Shown here: piece by piece, positions 31,155 to 40,440 of the stretch
How positions within the stretch are numbered: position 1 is the stretch's first letter
Layout of the letters: each line of letters opens with the position of its first letter
Assembly (NCBI RefSeq): GCF_003316765.1
Contig: NZ_NIJF01000060.1
Coordinates: forward strand, 304,273 to 368,272
Source: Bacillus sp. P14.5
Lineage (GTDB): Bacteria > Bacillota > Bacilli > Bacillales > Bacillaceae_B
DNA: 64,000 nt
Direction of reading: 5' to 3'
Position numbers and translations under genes: made by a program
Notes under the pieces: model-generated
Seen by the model: the letters and a program-made list of their open reading frames with translations, nothing else
The model's database searches: none
What the model was told of the DNA's origin: nothing

Positions 31155-32468
31155 ATAAATTCTCCTCTCTCTGCTTTTTTGCAAAGCCTCCAGGCTCAAA
31201 CGCTCCTGAATTTATCTCTCCAACACCACCCAGGTGCCCAAATTCGCTATTAATTTTGGTTGGAACTAATTGCATTGTTTTAACGTCATTTAATTCATGC
31301 CAAGTATAATTGTTTACTTCGCGGTATTTCTTTATATCTTTGGACTGTATTTTGCCTGGTTCCATTTCAAACTTCTTAGCAAATTCAGGAGAATTATTAA
31401 GCTGTTCAGCTAATTTTCGATCTGATTGTGTGAAATTGCTCTTCTTGCTTTTCCTCCATAAATACTCTTTCCACCCAGCATATAACTAATTTCTACTTGA
31501 GCTTTGGCTATTGATGAGAAATCTGGAACTCCATTCTTATAATGGATACCTTCAACACCAGCTTCATCCAATTAATTTTTTAAATCTGGATCTGGTGGAG
31601 GTTTTAGTGTACAGAATGACTCACCTCTAATTCCGTTAAATCTAACCTTCGTGTTGAGATGTGATGGTGTCTGATTAAGTCTACTTTCATACGAACTAGC
31701 AAATTCAGTTTGTTTAAATGCAGGTGAAGAGTTACTTTTCGTTACCTCAGTCTTTACTACCGGAGTCTTATCACCCTTCCCGGAAAATACCACATGCCCA
31801 TTCTCATTCAACAAAACCTTGCCCATCCTGGAAAAGAGATCCGATTGAGCAACCTTGGAAATCGGTCCAGCTGCCACTTTCTGATAGGTCTTGTCAATGG
31901 CGGCTTTGACTTTGTCCGGGTTAAGCACGTTCTTGGTTTTCCTGAATAGGTCTCCGAGATGCGAGGAAAGTCTGTTTAGTTCCATTGCTCGTTTCCCGCT
32001 TCGGGAAGAAAGCAGGTTATGAACGGTGTCTTCCCCTTTTCCGAAAGTGCTTTTGACTCCGTTCTGGATAAAAGTCTTAATTTTAGCAGTGGTCATGACA
32101 TTGTAGGGAACATCCGGTTTGGAGTTGCCGGCTTTGCTTAGTTTGCCCACTTTGTCTATGCCCTTGGTTCCGAAAATGGATGCGGCGATGTAGGTGCCCG
32201 CATAGGAAAAATACCGAGCTCTGCTTCGGACATCTCCGTTGACGACATCTTCTTCAAAGGATTGCTTGAGGTCTTTCCAAATATATTTGGCCGTGTCTAT
32301 GGGATGCAGGACGGTATGGATGATGCCTTTGAAGAATCCGATGGGATCTGTAAACAGGGCGATGAGTGAGTCGGCGAGGCCGGTCACAATATCGACGATC
32401 GCAAAGATACTTCCTTCCAGTGTACCGAGAATCTGGGAGAATTTCTGCGAGAGCCTTAGATACTCCAT
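31141..32468 (-). pseudogene. Silent LXG cassette with a decayed WHH nuclease tip
   Basis: From ATG 32468 (no ribosome site) the LXG middle region is repeated, then a new tip begins at about 31770. It runs to a TAA at 31572 (PPPDPDLKN), continues in frame to LGGKSIYGGKARR, shifts frame, and ends with YTWHELNDVKTMQLVPTKIN ... HLGGVGEINSGAFEPGGFA at 31141. The WHEL ... QLVP ... HLGG pattern is that of WHH/HNH-EndoVII nuclease toxins. Lack of the LXG domain, one nonsense and one frameshift mark a silent cassette. Confidence 0.75.
31770..32455 (-). repeat. LXG middle-region repeat, copy 2
   Basis: Longer copy of the repeat also at 28105-28615 and 33532-34218, beginning at KFSQ-LGTLEGSIFA. Differences from the expressed copy are scattered and mostly silent. 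Confidence 0.85.
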
Positions 32469-32552
32469 GATGGTAAAACCTTCATGAGTTCTTTATTTTC
32501 AATAAATTTTATTTTTATCATTTAACTATAGTTGCTTCAAATAAAGTGAAAA

Positions 32553-32584
32553 ACCTTGAAAGGCAGTTCATAGCCAATCAAGGT
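32553..32584 (-). terminator. Terminator after the SMI1 immunity gene
   Basis: ACCTTGA and TCAAGGT arms with inner pairing and a minus-strand U-run; sister of 25003-25032. Confidence 0.8.
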
Positions 32585-32612
32585 CAATTAATATTTACTT
32601 CTTCTAATATGC

Positions 32613-33050
32613 CTAATCCTCAATTAAATCAATAAAATATTCATTATTGTTGAGAAACTTTTTAAAAAAATCATCTAACGATTCAGCTATTTGAATATCG
32701 AAGTAATATATTGGATTATTAACTAATTGTAAATCTATAGAAATATAAATACCTTCGTTTACTTCAAAAAAAATAAGTTTATCTTCTTCATCAAAAAGTT
32801 CATCTAAATCTGGGTCAAATTCAAAGACACCTTCTCTTAATCTAATATCTGCTACAGCCCCTGGCCCCAATATTCTATTTATTGCACTAGAACTTTGACC
32901 TTTAATAAAACCATAACCAACCTCTAAATATAACTGTTTTAAATCCTTTGGAAAATTGATATCCATTCTTTGTTCAGCTTTTAAAATATCATCTTCAGAT
33001 ACCTTATAAATTTTGTTTTCCAGCTTATTAATAAACTCAAAATCAGCCAT
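32613..33050 (-). CDS. SMI1/KNR4 (SUKH) family immunity protein, cognate of the LXG-HNH toxin
   Basis: 145 acidic residues with a SUKH pattern: DILKAEQRMDINFPKDLKQLYLEVGYGF early, then a strand-rich centre and DDFFKKFL near the end. It starts seven bases after the intact toxin gene, with AGGAGG in the toxin's last codons, and ends at its own terminator. This is the immunity gene of the active toxin. Confidence 0.85.
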   Translation of the reverse strand: MADFEFINKLENKIYKVSEDDILKAEQRMDINFPKDLKQLYLEVGYGFIKGQSSSAINRILGPGAVADIRLREGVFEFDPDLDELFDEEDKLIFFEVNEGIYISIDLQLVNNPIYYFDIQIAESLDDFFKKFLNNNEYFIDLIED

Positions 33051-33057
33051 GGGCTAT

Positions 33058-34893
33058 TTACCTCCTTGGAAATAGTTTACCTGATGGAGCTCCCTTTCCA
33101 TGTATTCCTGCTTGGTGTTCGTCAGGATATTTTGCTGGATGAACATTCCACCACTCATGAGGGCCACCAAAGTTGTTCTCTATGATATGATGGGCATCGA
33201 ATGGTTGGCCAATACTCCGAGCAACCTCTCCATTCTTATCAAGTACTTCTTCTGTATATCTTGGCCACTTTTGTTTAGTTTTTTCTTCCCACTCTGCAAT
33301 TAATTTATCTTTCAAGCTCGATGTAAATTTGCTTCTATGCTTAGCTGTCTCTATTGGTGTTAATTTTTCATATTTTTTGTTTCTCAAAGCTTCTTTTATA
33401 AGATGAATTTGTTCCTTATTAATATTTCGTCCAGTTTTAGCCTCTATATCCCTCAGATAAGTTTTTGCTAAATCCTTATTAAGGACACTCTTACCCTCAG
33501 TTCCACCATCAACCCTCTCACCCTGAGAAACCTTCCCTTTCCCAGAAACCACCACATGCCCATTCTCATTGAACAAAACCCTGCCCATCCTGGAAAAGAC
33601 ATCAGCCTGAGCAACCTTGGAAATCGGTCCAGCTGCCACTTTCTGATAGGTCTTATCGAAGGCGGCTTTGATTTTGTCCGGGTTCAGGACGTTTTTGGTT
33701 TTCCTGAATAGGTCTCCGAGGTGCGAGGAAAGTCTGTTCAGCTCCATAGCTCGTTTTCCACTTCGGGAAGAAAGCAGGTTATGAACGGTGTCTTCCACTT
33801 TTCCGAAGGTGCTTTTGACACCGTTCTGGATGAAACTCTTTATTTTAGCTGTAGTTATGACATTGTAGGGAAGGTCCGGTTTGGAATTGCCGGCTTTGCC
33901 CAGTTTGCCCACTTTGTCTATGCCCTTGGTTCCGAAAATGGATGCGGCGATGTAGGTTCCTGTATAAGAAAAATACCTGGCTCTGCTTCGGACATCACCA
34001 TTGACGACGTCCTCTTCAAAGGATTGCTTGAGGTCTTTCCAAATGTATTTGGCCGTGTCGATGGGATGCAGGACGGTATTGATGATGCCTTTGAAGAATC
34101 CTATGGGATCCGTGAACAGGGCGATGAGTGAGTCGGCGAGTCCGGTCACGATATCGACAACCGCAAAAATACTGCCTTCGAGTGTACCGAGAAGCTGGGA
34201 GAATTTCTGAGAGAGCTTTACAGAGGCATACTCTGATAATTTTGATAGAAACGATGATTCATCGAGACTTATTTTTTTATTCTTCTCTATTATACCAAGC
34301 TTTCCTTCTTGAAAAACAGTATGAAGCTGTGCAATTTCCTGCGTCATGGAGTGGACTTGTTTTTCTAAAGATGAGAGGGAAGCTGTCTGCACATGGTCGA
34401 ATTCGAAGAGCTTTTCGATGCTTCGTTCTTTTTCGCGCTGGGCGATGCTCGCCTGCTGTAAGAACGAAGCATCCTGTAGCCTTGGCAGCGAGATGATGTC
34501 CGATACGCTTCTTACTGTGGCATTTGCCTCACTTGTCAGGTCAATTGTTGATTGACTGGCACGATGCACCCCTTGCTCGACATCGCTTTCCAGGAAGCTC
34601 TGTCTGATGAACCCTGCTGGTGAAGGCTCAAGGGAATATAGTGCTTCTTTCATCTGCCTTAGGACTGATTGGTAGTCTGATAGAAACAGCTGGTACTTTT
34701 CCAGCATGGGAAGATGATTGCCCCGGTAAAAATCGCGGATCGCATCTCCTCCTTCCCCCTTTAATGAATCATCCAGATTGACCACGTCGGTGACAGCTTT
34801 TTCAATCTGATCAACCTGATCTTTCTGCGAGGACAAGGTTGCCTCTATCTCTCTCAATCCACTATGAAAGTCTTCCACATCCAGTATTTTCAT
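33058..34893 (-). CDS. LXG polymorphic toxin with C-terminal HNH-type nuclease
   Basis: The start at 34893 (MKILDVEDF, behind AAGGAGG) opens a classic LXG domain (about 1-210), substrate of the type VII secretion system. Then come a hydrophobic middle region (SIFAVVDIVTGLADSLIALF), the conserved region repeated elsewhere, and a toxin tip from about residue 470. The tip has PFDAHHIIENNFGGPHEWWN and DEHQAGIHG, an HNH/His-Me finger nuclease pattern. 611 residues. It forms a unit with the upstream DUF5344 chaperone-like gene and the downstream SUKH immunity gene. It is the only intact toxin in the locus and kills neighbouring cells by DNA or RNA cleavage. Confidence 0.9.
   Translation of the reverse strand: MKILDVEDFHSGLREIEATLSSQKDQVDQIEKAVTDVVNLDDSLKGEGGDAIRDFYRGNHLPMLEKYQLFLSDYQSVLRQMKEALYSLEPSPAGFIRQSFLESDVEQGVHRASQSTIDLTSEANATVRSVSDIISLPRLQDASFLQQASIAQREKERSIEKLFEFDHVQTASLSSLEKQVHSMTQEIAQLHTVFQEGKLGIIEKNKKISLDESSFLSKLSEYASVKLSQKFSQLLGTLEGSIFAVVDIVTGLADSLIALFTDPIGFFKGIINTVLHPIDTAKYIWKDLKQSFEEDVVNGDVRSRARYFSYTGTYIAASIFGTKGIDKVGKLGKAGNSKPDLPYNVITTAKIKSFIQNGVKSTFGKVEDTVHNLLSSRSGKRAMELNRLSSHLGDLFRKTKNVLNPDKIKAAFDKTYQKVAAGPISKVAQADVFSRMGRVLFNENGHVVVSGKGKVSQGERVDGGTEGKSVLNKDLAKTYLRDIEAKTGRNINKEQIHLIKEALRNKKYEKLTPIETAKHRSKFTSSLKDKLIAEWEEKTKQKWPRYTEEVLDKNGEVARSIGQPFDAHHIIENNFGGPHEWWNVHPAKYPDEHQAGIHGKGAPSGKLFPRR
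33532..34218 (-). repeat. LXG middle-region repeat, copy 3 (expressed)
   Basis: The copy inside the intact toxin gene, matched by silent copies at 28105-28615 and 31770-32455. Confidence 0.85.
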
Positions 34894-34904
34894 AGAGTGC
34901 CTCC

Positions 34905-35186
34905 TTACCGGCCCGAGGTGATCATGGAAGAAAGGGATCGGTCGGTCTCTTCCATGGTTTCTACGGATTGCTGTGCTGCAGCTTGATTTTCTAAGAGAAG
35001 CTGCTTGTAGCTCTCCAGCATGCTCTGGCATTGCTCATTCAAATCATTCAGCTTGTTGATGACCTCCAAAGCATTCTCCCCGCCTACCTGCCTGGGATAG
35101 GAGGTATTCCAGGCATCCACCGTCTGACGAAGTGTAGTCAGGGCACTGTCAGTCTCTTTAGAATGTATCTTGATTTCAAGGACCAT
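34905..35186 (-). CDS. DUF5344 family protein (LXG partner)
   Basis: 93 residues, helical, WXG100-sized, 11 bases upstream of the LXG gene. DUF5344 (YwqI-like) proteins pair with LXG toxins and help target them to the type VII secretion machine. AAGGAAAGTGGAAA precedes the ATG. Confidence 0.8.
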   Translation of the reverse strand: MVLEIKIHSKETDSALTTLRQTVDAWNTSYPRQVGGENALEVINKLNDLNEQCQSMLESYKQLLLENQAAAQQSVETMEETDRSLSSMITSGR

Positions 35187-35338
35187 TTTCCACTTTCCTT
35201 TCCTTAAGAATCAATTTCATGATTTCAATAATTTTTACCTCAATGTATTGGTGGCTATTTGAAATGTAAAATCCTTTTTCGCAATCCAAACATTCTCAAC
35301 ATTTTTTCTTTTATCCTATAATCATCTGAGGTGCACTT

Positions 35339-35434
35339 TCAAATACCGCCTATAAAATCCCAATTTACATATATAGTACCACCGTTTAACTCCACCGTTC
35401 TATTTTGAACTCTATTGTTTACAAAAATAGTCAT
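35339..35434 (-). CDS. Possible small protein of 31 residues
   Basis: An ATG behind AAAGGTG opens MTIFVNNRVQNRTVELNGG and ends WDFIGGI. No family is recognised. It might be a short gene or a relic in the 35187-35636 gap, which otherwise holds only the lsa terminator. Confidence 0.35.
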   Translation of the reverse strand: MTIFVNNRVQNRTVELNGGTIYVNWDFIGGI

Positions 35435-35523
35435 TTATTCACCTTTCTTTAGATGTAATAATCGACAGTTCTGTCTGCCTTCTCTTGATGGGTGCCCCTT
35501 GTAGAGAGTCAGAAGTATAAAAA

Positions 35524-35553
35524 AGCTGAAAATCCGGTCATGGATTTTCAGCT
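35524..35553 (-). terminator. Terminator of the lsa-type gene
   Basis: Perfect 12-base arms AGCTGAAAATCC and GGATTTTCAGCT, then a minus-strand U-run of six. Confidence 0.9.
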
Positions 35554-35636
35554 AATTGAAACAAAAATACATCTATTTAATTGGTCTATAAAGGTGCATA
35601 AATTAGCGGACTAGGCGTCAGGCCCTAATATCCACA

Positions 35637-37124
35637 CTATGCCCTATTCACGACTACCCTTTTTGTTGCAATAGTCTTCTGGAAAGTATGGTCATGTTCT
35701 ACAAAAATCATTGTGGGTGCAAACGTTTGGATCAGCTCTTCGATTTGCACACGAGAGTAAACATCAATAAAATTTAATGGTTCATCCCAAATATACAGGT
35801 GAGCCTTATCACACAAACTCTTAGCAATAAGCAGCTTTTTCTTCTGTCCACCTGAATAAAAGGAAATATCTTTTTCAAACTGGATTCGATCAAAATCCAT
35901 TTTCCTCAAAATCGACTTAAATAAAGTCTCATCAATCTGATTTTCCTCGATAAAATCAGCCAGGGATCCTTTTAAATGGGAGGTATCCTGCTGAACATAA
36001 GAAACTATGAGATTAGATCCCTTATTCATCACACCTGTATGCTGAATTGGATATCCTATGATTGATTTTAAAATGCTGCTTTTTCCACTGCCATTCTTTC
36101 CGTCCAATACAATTCTGTCTCCTTGCTCAATAGTGAAGCTGACAGGATTGTTAACAATTTGACCATCATACGTTACAGACATATCTGTAATTTGAATGGT
36201 TTCCTTGGATTTATATTTTAAGGGTTGGATCTGCAGGGATTCCATTTTTTCAACATTTTTTAATAGGTTCGATTTTTCTTCTATTGCTTTTTGCTGTCTG
36301 GCCTCCAGGTTCTTTGAGCGTTTCATCATTTTTGATGCTTTATGACCTACAAAACCTTTGTCCAATTTAGAACCAGAATTCGTGGTTCCATTTTTAGTAG
36401 CTTCGACTTGGTTAGACCAGCCTGCTGAACGTCTTGAAGATTGTTTCAGCCTTCCAATATCTTTCTCTAAGCGTTCATTTGCTGCTTCTTCATGTTCCTG
36501 CTGGCGGTCAAAGTTCAATTTCCAAGAAGAATAATTTCCACTTTGAACTTCTATATTTTCTCTGTTTATAGACAAAATATGATCTACGCAGCCATCTAAA
36601 AAGTTTCGATCATGAGAAATTAGAATGAATCCCTTCTTCTTTCTCAGGTAATTCGAAACCACCTTCCGTGCTTCAGTGTCTAAATGGTTCGTTGGTTCAT
36701 CGATTAACAGGAATTGCCCTTCGTTTAAAAATAGAGCAGCAAGCAGTACTTTTGTTTGTTCACCGTTTGAAAGTGTTTCAAAGGGGCGGTACATTGCCTC
36801 GGCATCGACATCCAAATAAGCAATTTCCCGAAGGAACTCCCAATCTTCTGCCTGCGGACATATTTCTTCCAGAATTTCATGAGTATACTTACTTTTATCA
36901 TTTATCGGAAAAGGGAAATAGTTATAATCGACGGTAGATAAAATTTTTCCACTGTAATCAAATTTTCCTAGCAGTAAATTAAAAAAGGTTGTTTTCCCTC
37001 GTCCATTTCTGCCTATGAATCCCAACTTCCAATCTGTATCGATCTGAAAGTTTACATTTTCAAAAATAGGATCAAAACTGCTCGGATAAGAGAAAGTTAA
37101 ATTCTGAACTTGTATCATTGACAT
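35637..37124 (-). CDS. Lsa-type ABC-F ribosomal protection protein
   Basis: 495 residues, two ABC domains and no membrane segments. First domain: GRNGRGKTT Walker A, LSNGEQTK signature, LLIDEPTNHLD. A basic linker (about 205-290) follows. Second domain: DGKNGSGKSS, YSGGQKKKLLI and YIWDEPLNFID. The opening IQVQNLTFSYPSSFDPIFENV and LGFIGRNGRGKTTFFNLLLG are typical of Lsa proteins, which dislodge lincosamides, pleuromutilins and streptogramin A from the ribosome. The 240-base leader carries two short ORFs and hairpins, consistent with drug-induced expression. Confidence 0.9.
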   Translation of the reverse strand: MSMIQVQNLTFSYPSSFDPIFENVNFQIDTDWKLGFIGRNGRGKTTFFNLLLGKFDYSGKILSTVDYNYFPFPINDKSKYTHEILEEICPQAEDWEFLREIAYLDVDAEAMYRPFETLSNGEQTKVLLAALFLNEGQFLLIDEPTNHLDTEARKVVSNYLRKKKGFILISHDRNFLDGCVDHILSINRENIEVQSGNYSSWKLNFDRQQEHEEAANERLEKDIGRLKQSSRRSAGWSNQVEATKNGTTNSGSKLDKGFVGHKASKMMKRSKNLEARQQKAIEEKSNLLKNVEKMESLQIQPLKYKSKETIQITDMSVTYDGQIVNNPVSFTIEQGDRIVLDGKNGSGKSSILKSIIGYPIQHTGVMNKGSNLIVSYVQQDTSHLKGSLADFIEENQIDETLFKSILRKMDFDRIQFEKDISFYSGGQKKKLLIAKSLCDKAHLYIWDEPLNFIDVYSRVQIEELIQTFAPTMIFVEHDHTFQKTIATKRVVVNRA

Positions 37125-37135
37125 AAAAATTCCTC

Positions 37136-37168
37136 CTTTGTATTTTAGGCATTTCTTTTAATACAAAG
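37136..37168 (-). promoter_or_regulatory. Hairpin sequestering the lsa ribosome binding site
   Basis: Nine-base perfect arms CTTTGTATT and AATACAAAG. The second arm includes the first bases of AAAGGAGG, the ribosome site seven bases before the lsa ATG. Formation would reduce translation. Confidence 0.65.
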
Positions 37169-37186
37169 TCGGTATATCCATCTCGC

Positions 37187-37267
37187 CTACTTCACTCCGT
37201 ACAAGTCTGATGGAGTATAACGACTTATACGGAGTAATACATGTGTAACATCCAACTCTAAAGACAT
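37187..37267 (-). CDS. Leader peptide of 26 residues upstream of the lsa gene
   Basis: ATG behind AAGGGGAG, six bases away; the peptide reads MSLELDVTHVLLRISRY, then TPSDLYGVK and a stop. It spans a 14-bp hairpin, so a stalled ribosome would change the folding downstream. Leader peptides of this sort control other ABC-F and erm genes. Confidence 0.6.
   Translation of the reverse strand: MSLELDVTHVLLRISRYTPSDLYGVK
37194..37235 (-). promoter_or_regulatory. Fourteen-bp stem inside the lsa leader ORF
   Basis: ACTCCGTATAAGTC pairs with GACTTGTACGGAGT (one U-G) around a 14-base loop. It lies within the leader peptide and could be disrupted by a translating or stalled ribosome. Confidence 0.65.
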
Positions 37268-37308
37268 AGTATCTCCCCTTTTCATTAGAATATAGATTTA
37301 TGAAATCA

Positions 37309-37362
37309 TTAGAAAAAATAAAAATCCTTTCCATTCTCGGAAGGATTAAAAATAAATTTCAT
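37309..37362 (-). CDS. Possible first leader peptide (17 residues) overlapping a terminator
   Basis: ATG at 37362 behind AGAGG; reads MKFIFNPSENGKDFYFF and stop. It runs through the hairpin at 37323-37347, as in attenuators where ribosome stalling melts the terminator. Rests on position only. Confidence 0.4.
   Translation of the reverse strand: MKFIFNPSENGKDFYFF
37323..37347 (-). terminator. Attenuator-like terminator in the lsa leader
   Basis: AATCCTTCC and GGAAAGGATT arms, followed on the minus strand by TTTTATTTTTTC. It lies 55 bases upstream of the second leader ORF and about 200 bases before lsa. Confidence 0.65.
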
Positions 37363-37712
37363 ATACAAAAGCCTCTGCTATACCATATGATTTGGCACAT
37401 AAAGAGAAACTGACTTATAAAAATAATCAGGCTAATCCTCTACCTTAAAAACTGAAAATATTTAATTTCAATAAGGTAACTGAATAAAGAATCATTTTTT
37501 TAAGTTCAGTCCTTTCCATTTACTGAAATATGTTTTATAGACTTCTTTATAAACAAAAATAATAACTCAAGGATAACACAATTGTCCACCCTTCGCTATC
37601 CAGGTTTTTAAGACTTTAATCAAGTGCGGATGATGAATATTTCCTTTGTTGGCCTGAATTGAAGCATAAAATCGATGAACCCGATTTCTTTAGGAGTCAT
37701 AGTTATATGAAA
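37363..37712. other. AT-rich gap upstream of the lsa leader
   Basis: No gene seen. It should hold the lsa promoter; the minus strand has GGTATAGCA near 37383 as a possible -10, without a clear -35 box. Confidence 0.3.
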
Positions 37713-37737
37713 AAGAGCCATCTGAAAGACAGCTCTT
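37713..37737 (-). terminator. Terminator of the metallophosphoesterase gene
   Basis: AAGAGC and GCTCTT arms with a minus-strand U-run of five; near-copy of 21333-21357. Confidence 0.8.
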
Positions 37738-37826
37738 CATTCCTATATTTTTATCAATTCATCTCGCTATTTGACTAATTGGTGAGTTCCTAATCCACTC
37801 TGCACCTAAACATAGAACCATTGTCC

Positions 37827-38927
37827 TTATTCAAACTTAACGAGAATACTAGCAACCTCAGCCCGCGTACCCAGCCGAATAGGCGGTCCCCAAAAACCAA
37901 AACCTGATGTTACGATCGAGTGCATCTGTTCCTTTTGCAGATGTCCCCAATCATTTTCATAGATTCGATCAGTCAGCAGGCTGCCGGGGAAAATCTGACC
38001 GCGGTGAGTATGACCGGACACCATGAGGTCAACGCCTTCCTGCTGGGCGATGTCCAGATCATATGGCTGGTGATCCAGTAAGATTTTTGGTTTAGTTTGG
38101 TCGACGTCATTCATTAGTGAGTCTAATGGCAGTCTTTCATCGTCGATCCGGTCTTTTCGGCCAATCAGTGTAAATTGTTCATCTACCTCTACTGTCTTGT
38201 CATAAAGGACTGTTATCCCGCCTCGCTCCAATGATTCTATCAGTTCCTTCATAGTGCCATCGTGTCTGTCATGATTGCCAAGTGAGGCATAGACTCCAAG
38301 TGGTGCCTGAAGTTTCGAAAGAATTTTATCAATCTCCTGGTCAAGGAAAGGCTGCACGTCATCGTCGAAGAGATCGCCGGGTATCAGGATCATATCAGGG
38401 TTGAGTGCATTTGTTTCTTTTACAAAGCGCTCTGCATGATCCTTCCCAGACAGCAGGCCAAAGTGCATGTCGGCCGCCATCACGATATGAAGTTCGTCGA
38501 GTGTGGACGTTCCTTTATCGACCTGTATTTCATAGTCGCGGACAACGGGGCTGAATGCGTTATAGCTGCCGTATGCCATAAAGAAGATCAGCAGCCCCAG
38601 GGTAATGAATCCTGCCCACTTCTGTGTCCCATGCCTCGGCAGCCGGGTGAGCCGCAGGAGGATGACTGTGACGTGAGCAAGAGGAACAAGCAGCAGAAGC
38701 AGATAAAAACATGCCATCCAGTATGCTCCGATAATATTGATAAACGTTAGTCCTGTCATGCGGCCAACGATAAACGAGCTTGCTGCAAGTACAATAACCA
38801 GGCTGTAAAGGATCTTGAAACGTTTGCTGGATGATTGCGGCCGCAGCCAGCGCAGCCCCCTCCAGCCGATATAGTAAACGAGGCCGCCGTAAAGCAGCAG
38901 TGTGATGATAAAAACAAGAATGAACAT
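37827..38927 (-). CDS. Membrane-anchored metallophosphoesterase
   Basis: 366 residues. Four hydrophobic segments (about 1-125) precede a calcineurin-like phosphoesterase domain with its metal ligands: MAADMHFG (D-x-H), GDLFDD, GNHDRHDG and SGHTHRGQIFPG. This is YkuE/YpbG-like, with the catalytic part probably outside the membrane or at its surface; the substrate is unknown. A decayed copy of its 3' end lies at 23519-23664. Confidence 0.9.
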   Translation of the reverse strand: MFILVFIITLLLYGGLVYYIGWRGLRWLRPQSSSKRFKILYSLVIVLAASSFIVGRMTGLTFINIIGAYWMACFYLLLLLVPLAHVTVILLRLTRLPRHGTQKWAGFITLGLLIFFMAYGSYNAFSPVVRDYEIQVDKGTSTLDELHIVMAADMHFGLLSGKDHAERFVKETNALNPDMILIPGDLFDDDVQPFLDQEIDKILSKLQAPLGVYASLGNHDRHDGTMKELIESLERGGITVLYDKTVEVDEQFTLIGRKDRIDDERLPLDSLMNDVDQTKPKILLDHQPYDLDIAQQEGVDLMVSGHTHRGQIFPGSLLTDRIYENDWGHLQKEQMHSIVTSGFGFWGPPIRLGTRAEVASILVKFE

Positions 38928-39241
38928 ATGTAGTCTTCATGCTCCTTTTTAGTAGTTTCAATTATGTAGTTTAATATGAAACCGCATTCGGCCATACTTT
39001 CTGAAGGGTTTCCTTTTTGATTAAGCCACCCAGTATGATAGAGATTCCACTTTATATAGTATCGCATTCCTCAGGAAAGCACTACTTGGAAGAGTCGGGA
39101 TTAACAGAAACATGAATTAGGCGTGATGCAAGGAATGAGAAAGCTTATCCGGACAGCATTTCTGCAAAATTTATATCATCCCTGTATTATGTTGAGACGG
39201 TTTTGAATTCTTATAAACCAAGCTGGCCCAAACAAATAAAA
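38928..39241. other. Gap upstream of the metallophosphoesterase gene
   Basis: No gene supported on either strand; presumably carries the metallophosphoesterase promoter, which I cannot place. Confidence 0.35.
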
Positions 39242-39270
39242 AGCTGAAGACCTCAAGCCCGGCCTTCAGC
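39242..39270 (-). terminator. Terminator downstream of mnmH
   Basis: GCTGAAGGCC and GACCTTCAGC-type arms with a minus-strand U-run (TTTTTATTTG), about 125 bases after the mnmH stop. Confidence 0.75.
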
Positions 39271-39394
39271 ACTCTGTATGGCATTTCAATCTATTCTTAC
39301 TGTTGGGAAGAGGCCCTTTTAAAGAAAGCAACTGTCATGTCTTCATCGTTGGATGATTCAATATTTCAAGGCACTGTCAGGCACACTTTAATCT

Positions 39395-40440
39395 TTACAC
39401 TGAATATTTTTCCGTTGTTACAGGCAGAAGCCCCATGATCTTTTCTACGGCTTCTTCAATGGTATTCACTTTGAGCGTTATTTTTTGATCTTCTGGATAC
39501 TGCATGGCGGCATGCTTATACTTGGGGTCGTAATAATACTCCAGCAGCAATGACAGGAACGGCTTATACTCACCCTGATCCAAATGGGATTGAATTTCCG
39601 CAGCGATTGGGGTGTGAATACGGCTTTTAATTTTTTGAAAAGCAGCGTGAAGTTCCTCAGGATGTTCAACGATTTTATACTCTTCCAGAATATGAAGCAC
39701 TCTTTGTTCCATAGGCATTTCTATAAAAATATGAGTTCCCTGCTCTTTTTCTTAAGCAGGGTATCAGGCACCGTTACCTTGCCAATCCGCTTGCTTTCCG
39801 CTTCAAATAAAATGAACGGCGAAGATTTCAAACGGGAGAATTCTTGTAAAAGCAAAGAATCGAACTTTTTCTGGTTGTTCGGATTCGTACCAATGTGTCC
39901 AAAAACAGAGCCTCTGTGACCAGCCAGGCCTTCCAGGTCAAGGACGGGTTTCCCTTTCTCCTGCAGCCGTTTCAGTATGGTCGTTTTCCCTATTCCGGTA
40001 CCACCGTTCAAAACGTAGGCATCCGCATCAATGTGCAGCTCCGCCATTTTTTCCAAAACCCACTGGCGGTAGGTGCGTACTCCCCCTTGAAGACGCAGCA
40101 CTTTTATCCCCATTAAATCAAGCATGGTTGCGGCCGTTTTACTACGCATCCCTCCACGCCAGCAAAAGACGACTATCTCTCCATCTATTTGTTTAAACCT
40201 TTTTATAAATCCTGGCAGCTTGGCGGAGAAAATCTCCAGCCCTCTATCCTTCGCAATTTCAGGGTTAACCTGCTTATAAAGCGTACCCACTTCGGCTCTT
40301 TCTTCATCATCAAATACCGGAATATTGATACTCCCCGGCATTGTCATGTCTTCGAATTCAGATGGAGAACGAACATCCACTAACGTCCAGTCTTTTTTAT
40401 CGTTTTGTAACAGCTCATCAATCTTCATATCTTTAAACAA
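39395..40440 (-). CDS. mnmH: tRNA 2-selenouridine synthase MnmH (SelU), broken by a frameshift
   Basis: The frame from TTG 40440 stops at 39721 and continues in the next frame from about 39733 to 39395. One extra base in the five-A tract 39725-39729 joins them into 348 residues, the family length. Features: an N-terminal rhodanese domain with catalytic Cys93 in FCWRGGMRS, then a P-loop GGTGIGKT (146-153). MnmH replaces sulfur by selenium in 2-thiouridine of tRNA wobble bases, using selenophosphate from SelD. It therefore implies selenium metabolism, which fits the probable selenoprotein at 54715-55182. Confidence 0.85.
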
